Positions 16,381 to 26,000 of a DNA stretch of 64,000 nt are shown piece by piece. The position numbers were made by a program, and so were the translations under genes. The stretch spans positions 2,399,001 to 2,463,000 of the forward strand of contig NZ_CP067134.1 in NCBI RefSeq assembly GCF_028553765.1, written 5' to 3'. Positions within the stretch are counted from its first letter, which is position 1; every line of letters begins with the position of its first letter. Below the pieces are notes generated by a model. The model had not been told where the DNA came from. It searched no databases and was given only the letters and a program-made list of their open reading frames with translations. This DNA is from Paracoccus stylophorae (lineage in GTDB: Bacteria > Pseudomonadota > Alphaproteobacteria > Rhodobacterales > Rhodobacteraceae).

Positions 16381-19300
16381 TCACATCCCCATCGCCGTGA
16401 ATTCGCCGTTCGCTTCCATCCGGTCCCAGGCTTCGAGGACGAGGCGGCGGGTGCGGTATTCGCCGTGTTGGCGGATTTCCTTTTCCTTTAGGACGCGGAA
16501 GGTTTCGGAGGGGTAGTCGGGGCCCTTCACGTCGGCGGGGTCGAGGATGTAGCGCAGCTCGTCGCGGCTCAGGCCGTAGGCGCGGGCGTAGAAGGCGTCG
16601 AGATCGGCGCGCAGGTGGGCGCGGCGGTCCTCGTCCCAGGCGAAGGGCGGGCCGTCATGGCCCAGATCGCGGGCAAAGGGGGCGAGGCTGTGCGAAGTGT
16701 AGGTGAGTTCCAGCACCTTTGGGGTGATGAAGGCGAGGCGGGGTTCGGTGTAGAAGGTGGGAGGCAGAACTGGGAACTGGTAGACCAAAAAGAAGTTCAG
16801 GTTCGTTCCGCCGACTTTTTGCCTAGCTGCGAAATCAACGACGAGTGACGCAGTATTTGCGTAGAGCCCCGCGACCAAAGCGGGTGAAATTGTGCGAGGC
16901 ATAACCCAGACCGGCAAGCTATTTCCGACACCGGCGCGCGGAAAAAGCGATGTAATGAAGGTCCGCTCATTCGTTGCGTTAGTGAGGCCGCGATGCCCCA
17001 AGAACCATGCAGCTGCCCAGCCCGTCTGACTTAGGCTTGATGAAACTTCATCGTTAGGGACCCAGTATCTTGCGACCGGTTCCCAAGTTGGCTCGTGCTT
17101 GGCGCCCTCGTCTCCGCCGTCCTCGTCGTCACCGGCAGATGCCCAGCGATGATCGTATTGGTGAATCATTTTGGCCTCGTACAATGGCACGAAGCGAGTG
17201 CTACCTTTAACCCAATCTGAATTTTCGCGGGCGAACCCATCATCTAACAATTGTGCAGCAGTGCGGAACAAATGGCTATCAGAGGTCATGTTGAACAACC
17301 CCTGTCGAAATTCAACACTCCATGGGTTGCTGTCCACGCCTTTTCCTTCGTCAATCAAGACGGGGGCGTTTGCATAAATTTTTGCGGTCAGTTCAGCGTC
17401 TGCTGCGGCACGAAAAAGCGGTGCGGTTCGGGTATTGGGGTTAATCGCGAGTATTTGACTGCGCGAAAGAAGATACCTTCGTCGGTTGTCTGCAAGGTGA
17501 TCTTTGCAAAGGAGATATGATGCAAACTCGGCAGGTTCATTAGTTTTCCCCATCGTGAGAAGAGCAAACGGCGTGTCCGAATGAATTGCCGCGAAAATCT
17601 TCCAAGCGTTGTCGAACATCAGGGCTGATACCAACCGATCAGTCTGAACTAAGTTCTCAAAAAACAGGCGCTTTGAAAAGTCCGTCGCGATCCCAGTAGG
17701 AACAATCACACCTGCCCGCTGACGAGCTAGGTTAGAGAAGAGCTCTGCGAACAAGCCGTACGTGTTGACCTTGCCACGTGCCGTCAAATCAAAGCGTCCA
17801 GACTCCCGTGCGAAGTCATTGGCGGCCTCATACAACCGCTTTTCGCGCAAAAAATCTGCGAAGGCAGCTGGATCTTCAACCTCAAGTGCCGCGATGGCGC
17901 GCTTTCGGTTTGCTCCTGTTAAGACCGAAATTTCCGGCTTGATCACAGCAAAGTATTCTTCTTCTCCAAGCTGCATCACCTCCCACGGCGGGTTGCCCAG
18001 CACCACGTCGAACCCGCCGCGCTGCATCACATCGGGGAACTCCAGCGGCCAATGAAAGGCGCGGGCGCGGCGCGCGGCCTTGGGCGCGTCCATCATCGCA
18101 TTCCGGATCTTGCCCTGATTGAGGGCCAGCCACAGCTCCTCGGTCGTCGGCACGGTCCGGGCCGTGGCCCCCGCCGGTGCACCGCCCACCTTGGGCAGCA
18201 GGAAGGCCGCGACATAGAGGTTCGCCGCCGCCGTCGCCCGCACAAAGGCCTGCCCCTTTCGCAGTTCCTTGAACCGCGCGGCCTTGGCCTCGATCTGTTC
18301 CACCGTATCCTCGGGCAGGTCGCGGAAGCCCGAGAAATCCAGCGCCAGCGGCTTCATCGCCGGCATCGACGCCCGACCGGCGCCGAAGTCGAACCCGCCT
18401 TGACCAGCCGTCGCATCGCGATTGGCCTTGAGATAGTATTTCGCAGTTTCCTTGTCGTCGCCGGTCAGCGGCTTGTAGGCGGCGTCGGGGATACCGTCCT
18501 GCAGCACCTGCAGGTCGAACACCCCCAGCAGCGCATCGCCGCAGCGGATCTGCGCGTCGAAGAAACCGAGGGGAAGGCCCGGGTCCACCGTCTCGATCCA
18601 GAGCGCGACCTTGGTCAGTTCCACCGCCATCGGGTTGCGGTCCACCCCGTGGATGCAGCAGCGCGCGACATCGCGCAGGGCGTGGCGGAAATCGGCGAGC
18701 GAGGGCGTGCCCTCGGCCCGGATGCGCGCGAGCCGCGTGGCGATGCGGCGGGCGGCGGCCAGCAGGAAGTGCCCCGAGCCGCAGGCGGGGTCGATGACCG
18801 AGAGCTTCAGCAGCGCCCTGTCAGGATCGTCCGCCTCGGCCTCGGTCTTGTCGAGCACGGGGTCGAGGGCGGTGTCGAGCAGCGCCTGAACGAGGCTGTC
18901 GGGAGTGTAGTAGGAGCCGGTGGTCTTGCGCTGGTTGCCCTTTTGCTCGGCCGCCTCGGAGGCGAAGACCAGCGTCTTGCCGTCGTCGCCCAGCTGCGGC
19001 TGGAGTTCGAGGAGGGACTCGTAGACCGAGCCCAGTTCCTCGGTCTCCATCGCGCGCCAGTTGACCGGGACCATGCCGGTCTTGTCGGCGAGCCAGGAGA
19101 GGCGGTAGAGCGCCTCCATGAAGGCGCGGTTGCGCAGGCGGGCGGTTTCGAGGTGGGGCAGCCGGTCCTCGGCAAAGAGGCCGCCGAGGGCGGGCAGCGC
19201 AAGGGCGGGCTGGCCCTGCGTGAGGGCGCGGAAGACGATCTTCATGCCTTCGTAGCGGTCGTGGTGCTTGTCCCAGGTGGTGGCGCGGTAGCATTGCTTG

Positions 19301-20253
19301 CGCAGCGACTGGACCGAATAACCCTGTGCGTAGAGGGCGCGGGCCTCGGGTTTGGCCTTTTCGGGGTGAAGAAGGTTCCGGTCCTCGGCCACCATGAGGA
19401 AGATCAGGCGGTAGACGAGACGCAGGAGCTCGTTGAACCATTCGGTCAGGTTCACTTCACCGGACTGGAGTTTCGCGGCGAGGTCGGGGTTGGCCTCGAG
19501 GAAGCCAGAGCCGAGCAGTTTGAGCGCAAGCTGGACCTGACCGGCCAAGCGATCACGCGCGGCTTCGCCTTCCTTGGAGCCAGCATCGCGCCAGCGTTCA
19601 AGGGGGCAATCGGTGGCGGGGGTGTCTGCCGCGCCGAAGCGGGTACGGTGGATCAGGAGCCAAAGCACCGCGAAGGACGCGATGTCCTCGTTGGTGAACA
19701 TCTGCGCCAGATCGGCCTCGATATAGGCCGGACGGGTCAGCGAGGCATTGTCCCGCATGAGGCGCAATAGCATCCCGTTGGTCACGATGCCCCAGAGGGC
19801 CTCGTCCCGATCATTCAGATGATCTTGAAGGGCGAATGCCGGAGAGCGCGACCTGTCCGTCGAGAGCGTCGGGCTGCGGCGATCAAGCAGCTCGGACGGC
19901 GGGACGACGACGACAGGCACACGGTCGGACGCGATCAAGGCGATCGGTGCCGCCGCTACCGCGAGGTCGGTGTACCCGAAGGTTTCCTTGAAGAAGTCGG
20001 CGATGAAGCGTGAGGTAGCGGCGGCCGAGGGGTGCTCGATCTTCGCAAAGGCATCGAAATGCGATTGGCCTACGCGGAAGGCGGTGGCGATTTCCTCGCG
20101 GATCTGCAGACCTTTGCGAACCCCGTATTCCTCGGGGGATTGCTCGGGTGCTTGGCGCTGATCGATCTTGGCGATCATCGCTGGCGCGATCAGGTTGCCT
20201 TCGAGGCTCAGCAACGGCCACGCGGACATATCGGTGATTGGTTTGCGGGCCAT
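16381..20253 (-). CDS. Large Eco57I-like N6-adenine DNA methyltransferase
   Basis: 1,290 residues. SAM-binding motif I DPACGSGHF is at 488-496, preceded by TGSYYTP (445-451), and the catalytic motif NPPW is at 754-757, as in type IIG and PglX/DrmMI-type adenine methylases. The long N-terminal region resembles the helical part of such enzymes but has no visible PD-(D/E)XK nuclease site, and the C-terminal 500 residues (PVWVMPRTISP, QFPVLPP) fit a target-recognition domain. It would mark host DNA. Start ATG 20253 has GGGAGGTG upstream. A short AT-richer stretch around 17,200-17,950 differs from the rest and may mark an exchanged specificity segment. Confidence 0.9.
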   Translation of the reverse strand: MARKPITDMSAWPLLSLEGNLIAPAMIAKIDQRQAPEQSPEEYGVRKGLQIREEIATAFRVGQSHFDAFAKIEHPSAAATSRFIADFFKETFGYTDLAVAAAPIALIASDRVPVVVVPPSELLDRRSPTLSTDRSRSPAFALQDHLNDRDEALWGIVTNGMLLRLMRDNASLTRPAYIEADLAQMFTNEDIASFAVLWLLIHRTRFGAADTPATDCPLERWRDAGSKEGEAARDRLAGQVQLALKLLGSGFLEANPDLAAKLQSGEVNLTEWFNELLRLVYRLIFLMVAEDRNLLHPEKAKPEARALYAQGYSVQSLRKQCYRATTWDKHHDRYEGMKIVFRALTQGQPALALPALGGLFAEDRLPHLETARLRNRAFMEALYRLSWLADKTGMVPVNWRAMETEELGSVYESLLELQPQLGDDGKTLVFASEAAEQKGNQRKTTGSYYTPDSLVQALLDTALDPVLDKTEAEADDPDRALLKLSVIDPACGSGHFLLAAARRIATRLARIRAEGTPSLADFRHALRDVARCCIHGVDRNPMAVELTKVALWIETVDPGLPLGFFDAQIRCGDALLGVFDLQVLQDGIPDAAYKPLTGDDKETAKYYLKANRDATAGQGGFDFGAGRASMPAMKPLALDFSGFRDLPEDTVEQIEAKAARFKELRKGQAFVRATAAANLYVAAFLLPKVGGAPAGATARTVPTTEELWLALNQGKIRNAMMDAPKAARRARAFHWPLEFPDVMQRGGFDVVLGNPPWEVMQLGEEEYFAVIKPEISVLTGANRKRAIAALEVEDPAAFADFLREKRLYEAANDFARESGRFDLTARGKVNTYGLFAELFSNLARQRAGVIVPTGIATDFSKRLFFENLVQTDRLVSALMFDNAWKIFAAIHSDTPFALLTMGKTNEPAEFASYLLCKDHLADNRRRYLLSRSQILAINPNTRTAPLFRAAADAELTAKIYANAPVLIDEGKGVDSNPWSVEFRQGLFNMTSDSHLFRTAAQLLDDGFARENSDWVKGSTRFVPLYEAKMIHQYDHRWASAGDDEDGGDEGAKHEPTWEPVARYWVPNDEVSSSLSQTGWAAAWFLGHRGLTNATNERTFITSLFPRAGVGNSLPVWVMPRTISPALVAGLYANTASLVVDFAARQKVGGTNLNFFLVYQFPVLPPTFYTEPRLAFITPKVLELTYTSHSLAPFARDLGHDGPPFAWDEDRRAHLRADLDAFYARAYGLSRDELRYILDPADVKGPDYPSETFRVLKEKEIRQHGEYRTRRLVLEAWDRMEANGEFTAMGM

Positions 20254-20255
20254 GA

Positions 20256-23027
20256 TTACACCTCCCCCGGAACAAGAACGAAGAGGCCGATGACGTCTGG
20301 GGGAATGATCGGCTCGACACTGACACGCGACGCGGAACCGGCGGCAGCACGAAGACGGGCGTGGTCTTCAACCAGCTCTGCGGCACGCTTTTGCACGAAA
20401 TCGGCAATCGGGCCGCCCAGCAGGTCAGGAAGGGCCGCCTTCGCCGTATTGATCATCCGGTCGCGGGCAACAGGCGCAAGATCAGCAGTCGCGGAAGAGG
20501 CAAGCAGCGCGCGCGCCTCGCTGCCAGAGGCGATCACCGTGTTGCTGTCGAGGGCAACGAGGGCGGCCTCCTCTGCCAGCAGAAGGCGCTCGCGCCTTGC
20601 ATGAACCGTGAGCTTGTAACGAATACGCAGGAGCGCGACACGCGTCATCTGAGTGACGGCGGCACTCGGCCAGGCCCCGACACGACCGATGCCCAGATCC
20701 GGCAGCGCTTCGGTGTCAAGAGAGGCTTCAAGCAGGCTTTCTGCCAGGGACGATGTCAGCGGATGGGTTCTTGTCAGAAGTGAAGCGCCAGAGGGTACCG
20801 GTTCCTGCGTGGCCAGTTTCAGAGAGCCCTTCAGCCCACGCTGCTCCAGCTTTTCCTTGAGGCTGTCCTGAAGGGCGTGCACATGGGCGAACTGCAGCGA
20901 TTTCTTCTTCTCGAGGGGCACCCCGAAGCGAGACATCGCGCGCTCGAGGAATTCGAGCGTTTCCGCTGGCGATCCAAGCAGTGACTTCACCTTGTCCCAT
21001 TCAGGAGCGACTTCACTTGGCTTCATTGCGTTTTGTGCAAACCGGGCGCGCGACCGCTTTTCGTTCTCGCTTGCATCGCGCCAGCGGGTCTCCATCACCT
21101 GGATACCGTCGCCGATTTGCAGGTCCAGCGTCAGCTGCTTGTGGCTGCCACCGCCACGGCGAAGCATCATTGCCGCCATCAGCGCATCGGTGACCGGTCC
21201 CCGCTCGTCGGGGAGAGGCACAGTCACGCCCGTCGCCTTGCGGATTTCTTCAGCCTTGCGGAGAATGACGTCCAACACGGCACCGTCGATGGCGCTGTCG
21301 GGCGAAAACATCATGATCGAGCGAACGAGTTCGGCGGGCTGTCCGAAACGATCCACGCGACCTTCACGCTGTTGATGGCGCGTCGGATTCCAGGAAAGGT
21401 CGTAGTGGATCACGGTGTCGAACAGCTGTTGAAGGTTGATCCCCTCCGACAGGCAGTCCGTGGCGACAAGGATGCGCTGATCTGTGGCGGCATTTTCTTC
21501 CGCCGCCATTTCCGCGACGCGGTCGCGACGTTCGTCCGGCGTCAATTCACCCGTTACCGCCTGAATATTGAGTTTGGGGAAGGCCTTACGAAGTCCTTCC
21601 TTCACATGTTCGGCCGTGGCGAGGTAACGGCAGAAGACGACAGGGTTGGCGCCGTCTTTGATCAAGGGTTTGAGGGCCTTGATCAGGGCGTTCAGTTTGG
21701 GATCTTCGACCGCAAGAAGTTCGCTGGCCTTGTCGAGTAGCCCTTGGAGAGCGGGATCATTTGAGAAGACAGTATTTGGCTCAATGTCGACGGCGTCTTC
21801 GTCATCGCCATCTTCGTCATAAATCTGCGGCTCGAGGCGGTCGTCTTCATTGGAAGCTCGGTTCCGCAAAGCGCTCATCGCGGCTGCTGGTGACGATCCG
21901 ACACAACGCATTAGTGCCAGAGTGCCCCAGAATGCGAGGCGGCGATCCTTTTGCGCGTCTCCAGCCCGAGATACGACCGAGAAGCAGTAATCAAGTACGG
22001 CCTCTTGGAAGGCAACATGCTCGTCGTTCAGGCGATACGAGTATTCGGTCGTTTCATGCTTGGGGAAGGAGCGGTTCTCATCCCAGTCGCCCTCGACAAG
22101 GTCGACGCGCCGCCGCTGAACATAGTGCCTGACCAAGCGCTCTCGGTACTTCTGGTTGTCGAAGTTGACGGTCCCGAATTCCGTATCGATTAGCGACAGA
22201 AGCCGAGCGAACGCTTCTTCGTCCCCGGAGTGCGGCGTGGCTGTCAGCAGGATCAACCGACGCGCAGGATCGCGTGCAAGGCCTTGGAGTAGGTCGAAAC
22301 GCTGCTGCTTTCCCTTGTGCGTGCCGACGCAGGCGTGTGCTTCATCGACGATAACGAAATCCGGACAGGCCCTGGCGAACCCATCCCGACGTTTCTCGGC
22401 TTTGATGTAGTCAAGGCTGACCACCGTGAAGGGGTAGGCATCGAAAAGGGTTTGCGCCAATGGGAGGTTGCGCTCCAGACGTGCGGCAGTCCCGGAGGTG
22501 ACGGCAACAGCATCGATCCCGAAGCGATCCTTCAATTCGGTGATCCACTGGTCCACGAGGTGCGGAGGGCAGAGAACCGAAAACGCATCGACTTCTCCGC
22601 GATCCATCAGTTCGCGGAGGATCAGACCCGCTTCGATGGTCTTGCCGATGCCAACGTCGTCGGCAATCAACAGCCGCGGGACCTGAAGCCGAAGGGCCAT
22701 GAGAAGCGGGACCAACTGGTAAGTCCGAGGTTCGAACGCGAGCTGTGCGGCAGACCGGAACGGACCTGCCCCTCGGCGGAGTGTCAGTCGCAACGCGTCG
22801 GCAAGAAGGGCCGCCTTGGACTGCACTGTCGTGCGCGCGCCGTCAGGCAGGTCGAAACGAGCGGCTTCGACCGGTGTAAGCTCCAGATCCGGAGCAAGAA
22901 CCACGATGTCGTTTTCATTGCCCGAGAGAGGACGCAGGGCAAGCAGGCCCTCACCGGGTGTCGGCAAGGCAACCCATTCACGGCCGCGCGCTCTGACAAG
23001 GTCTCCAGGAGTAAAATTCACAGTCAT
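20256..23027 (-). CDS. SNF2/RapA-like helicase (DrmD-like)
   Basis: 923 residues from the ATG at 23027, chosen for GAAGG five bases upstream; a TTG four codons earlier is the alternative. Superfamily 2 motifs are intact: motif I ADDVGIGKT (about 122-130), DEAH at about 228-231, TATPHSGDEEAF as motif III, and QQREGRVDRFGQ as motif VI. The layout matches RapA/HepA-type and DISARM DrmD proteins, which move along or remodel double-stranded DNA using ATP. Follows the DUF1998 helicase gene by one base and precedes the methyltransferase gene by two. Confidence 0.9.
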   Translation of the reverse strand: MTVNFTPGDLVRARGREWVALPTPGEGLLALRPLSGNENDIVVLAPDLELTPVEAARFDLPDGARTTVQSKAALLADALRLTLRRGAGPFRSAAQLAFEPRTYQLVPLLMALRLQVPRLLIADDVGIGKTIEAGLILRELMDRGEVDAFSVLCPPHLVDQWITELKDRFGIDAVAVTSGTAARLERNLPLAQTLFDAYPFTVVSLDYIKAEKRRDGFARACPDFVIVDEAHACVGTHKGKQQRFDLLQGLARDPARRLILLTATPHSGDEEAFARLLSLIDTEFGTVNFDNQKYRERLVRHYVQRRRVDLVEGDWDENRSFPKHETTEYSYRLNDEHVAFQEAVLDYCFSVVSRAGDAQKDRRLAFWGTLALMRCVGSSPAAAMSALRNRASNEDDRLEPQIYDEDGDDEDAVDIEPNTVFSNDPALQGLLDKASELLAVEDPKLNALIKALKPLIKDGANPVVFCRYLATAEHVKEGLRKAFPKLNIQAVTGELTPDERRDRVAEMAAEENAATDQRILVATDCLSEGINLQQLFDTVIHYDLSWNPTRHQQREGRVDRFGQPAELVRSIMMFSPDSAIDGAVLDVILRKAEEIRKATGVTVPLPDERGPVTDALMAAMMLRRGGGSHKQLTLDLQIGDGIQVMETRWRDASENEKRSRARFAQNAMKPSEVAPEWDKVKSLLGSPAETLEFLERAMSRFGVPLEKKKSLQFAHVHALQDSLKEKLEQRGLKGSLKLATQEPVPSGASLLTRTHPLTSSLAESLLEASLDTEALPDLGIGRVGAWPSAAVTQMTRVALLRIRYKLTVHARRERLLLAEEAALVALDSNTVIASGSEARALLASSATADLAPVARDRMINTAKAALPDLLGGPIADFVQKRAAELVEDHARLRAAAGSASRVSVEPIIPPDVIGLFVLVPGEV

Positions 23028-23028
23028 A

Positions 23029-26000
23029 TCAACCTTCAAAATTCTTCATGAAGCCATCCGGCAGTCCTTCCGGTGGCGCCGAAGGCAATCCAAAAACGAC
23101 CCAGCCCTTGTTTACCGCGTCTGCCTCAGCTTCTGCTGTCAGGTCAGCGGTCGTAGCGGCGACCGCGAAAGCGCGCCAAACGAACTCGAATTCCCGCCCA
23201 CCAAAGCTCGCAGGCATCGTATCGACTTGGGGAATGCCTGCCGCGCTGAATGCCTCAAGCCATGGTGATGGCACGGTTCCAGCGGTCGGCTTCGCAGCAA
23301 GGGAAATTGTGCCGCGTGCAAGATCGATCAGGAATTGCGCCACTTCCGGGCTAGAGCGGTCGATCAGCTCATGGTCCGGTTGGTTGAAGTAGGACAGCAG
23401 GCAACGGTAGCAGCCGCGAACACAGCTTCCGTCTTTCTTCTCCTGCAACAGATCCGCATCACCCGCCGCAATCGCTGCATCCACACTCTCGAAGTGCATC
23501 AGACCCAGTGCGGTTTTCGCCACCTCGTTGATTGCCTTTCCGTCATCAATCAGGCGCGTGAGCACGCCGGCGCCGCCTTCCGTTGCCTCGTAGGCAAGGA
23601 TTGCGCGACGGTTGTCCCTCGCGGGGAGCGGTTCACCGAGGATTTCGCCCTCTTCCAACTGGAAAACCACCTCGATTCCGCGCAGCAACGCATGCTGAAC
23701 CGTCGCGATTGTCTCGGACTCATACTGCTCTGGCTTATCGAAGCGGAACAGCAGGGCATTCTTTCTATCGCGGACGATCGGAACAATGCGAACCGGCTTG
23801 ACCACGTCCGGCGGGACGTCCGTGTCGCTGTCCTCGTCGTCGGATTTCGCCCAGTATCCGGACCTCGGATCGATGTGGAAACCGAAGACCGTCTGGTCCT
23901 TTCGGCGCTTCAAGCCCTTGTTCAGTCGGCTGATTTCTGCGCTGTTGGCGTATTGCAGGGCCAAGAGGGAAGTCTCGCCACAGACGAATTTGGCGTTGGT
24001 CACTTGGACCTGCCCATCCTTCTTCGGCCAGGAGAAGACGGTCTGGATGTCAAAGCCCTGCCGAACGCGCTCTTCATCATTCGCCGTGATGCGCTCAGTC
24101 GGAGCGGCCTCGACGTTGTCGATGCGCAGGGTCTTCTTGATGGGGACCTCACCCGCCATGTGGTTGTTGCACCCATGGCACCGCTCGACCTCGCCCTCAT
24201 GCGATGCGCCACAGTTGGAGCAGATGTAGATATCCTTGGTCGCCAATTCCGATCCGTCGCCCTGACGCACCTCGGGCGGCAGTTTGGCTTTCATGACCCG
24301 GTAGGCGCGGCCCTCATGATAGATCAGACTGCGCGGGCCGAATTCGGAAATTGCGAGGAAGCGGGCTCTGGACAGGAATGACCCTGTCTTACCTTCGCCA
24401 GGAACAAACGCGTAGAGTGGCAGGCGCGGGAAGTTGTACCCGGGCAGGAAGCCCTCTGTTGCCAGATACCGATACGAATAGAAGTCGGAGCCATTCGAGG
24501 CTTTGCCTTGTTCGAGGATGGCGATCTGATCCTGGGCCTGCATTTGCGCGGCTTTGATCTTGCGCCGGTCGGCTCCCGATAGCCCCGTAATCTCCGAACG
24601 CTTGTTGGCCTCGGCCAATTGCGTCCTGGCAGAACTATAAAGCTCCCGCCAACGGTCGAAGGCGCGGTCAAACTCTTTTGGGGCATTCATGGCCGTGTAA
24701 AGAACGAACTCGTCTGGATCGTCCATCCAGATCGGGGTTTGCCCTCCCTCGGACGCCAGAATCTGCTTCAAGACACGCGCCATCGGTCCCCGTGCCTGCG
24801 AGACCAGAGCGGGTTTCGAGATGACCTCCAGAACGTCTTCCTTCAGCGGGAATTTGTCCCCGTGAAGGTCCAGGATCTCTGGGATGTCGGGAGAAAGCGC
24901 CAGTTTCGCTTCCGCCAGCCACACCGCATGCAGGTGCGATCGGACCAGCTCTTCATTGGTAATGTCGAGCGCTGGCGGCCGCACGACGCCGGCGACCATA
25001 TCGTTGCGCCGTTCAAAGAAATACTGGTCATGCGGAGACCCCGAGGCGCAGTAGGTCACGACAACCGCGGCCTGACCCAATCGACCGGCACGACCAGCAC
25101 GCTGCGCGTAATTCGCCGGCGTAGGAGGTACGTTGCGCAGGTAGACGGCGTTCAAGGCGGAAATATCAACGCCGAGTTCCATGGTCGGAGAGCAGAACAG
25201 CGTGGGCAGGAATCGGTCTGACTCGCCAGTCGCCCGAATTTCCGTTCGGTACTCCGAGGTCGCGAGATGGTCCATGTCGTCCTGCTCGAAACGGAACCGC
25301 CATTCCCGCCATTCACGCTGCTTCTGTGAGACCTGAGCCGTGTGCTCGCGTCCCTCCAGCCCCCAGTAGGAACTGCGCCCGTGGCCAAGATCACTGGCAA
25401 TCGCGGTGTAAAGGTCGTGGAAATATCGGTTGCCGCGGTGGGTTTCATCATCGAGGGCCGGTCCCGGCACAAGCCGAACCGCAGATGGTGACAGACGCCA
25501 GCCCGTCACATCGCTATCGAGTTCGACAGGAACCAGCAGCCCTTCGTCGCTCAGGAAGGCAAGCATCCCTTCCATGAACTCGTAGTATTCATCCTTGTTC
25601 AGCTTTGTGCCGAGAACGGACTTCCGGTTCACGAGCCGTGCGATCCGCGAATTGGGACCTGCCCGAAGAAGCGTTTGTTCTTCACGCAGCGTGACGACGT
25701 TCTTGCTGCCCGCGCGCAGGACAAGCGAGGACCGCGCTCGCGGGTTTTCCTTTTGGTCAATGGCCCAAGGTGCCTGAAGCAGCATTCGGGATTTCTGGGC
25801 CACGCCGTCGAGGACAGTCAGGTCCAAGGCTTCGGTCTGAACAGCCAGGCCCTCGAGCATCGCGGACAAAATCGCCTTTAGAATTGCCTGCCGCTGTTCG
25901 AGGCTGAGGTCTCCCAGCGCTGGATGGATGGCCATGAAGCGCTCGCGATCTTCAGAGATTTCTTCGAGGCCGAGGAAATTCACGTCGATCAGGTTCAGGA

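Noticed and set aside
18052..19770. Plus-strand frame of 572 codons opposite the methyltransferase
   Set aside because: It mirrors a gene with clear motifs on the other strand, is rich in Arg, Gly and Ala, and shows no domain; a GC-rich shadow frame.
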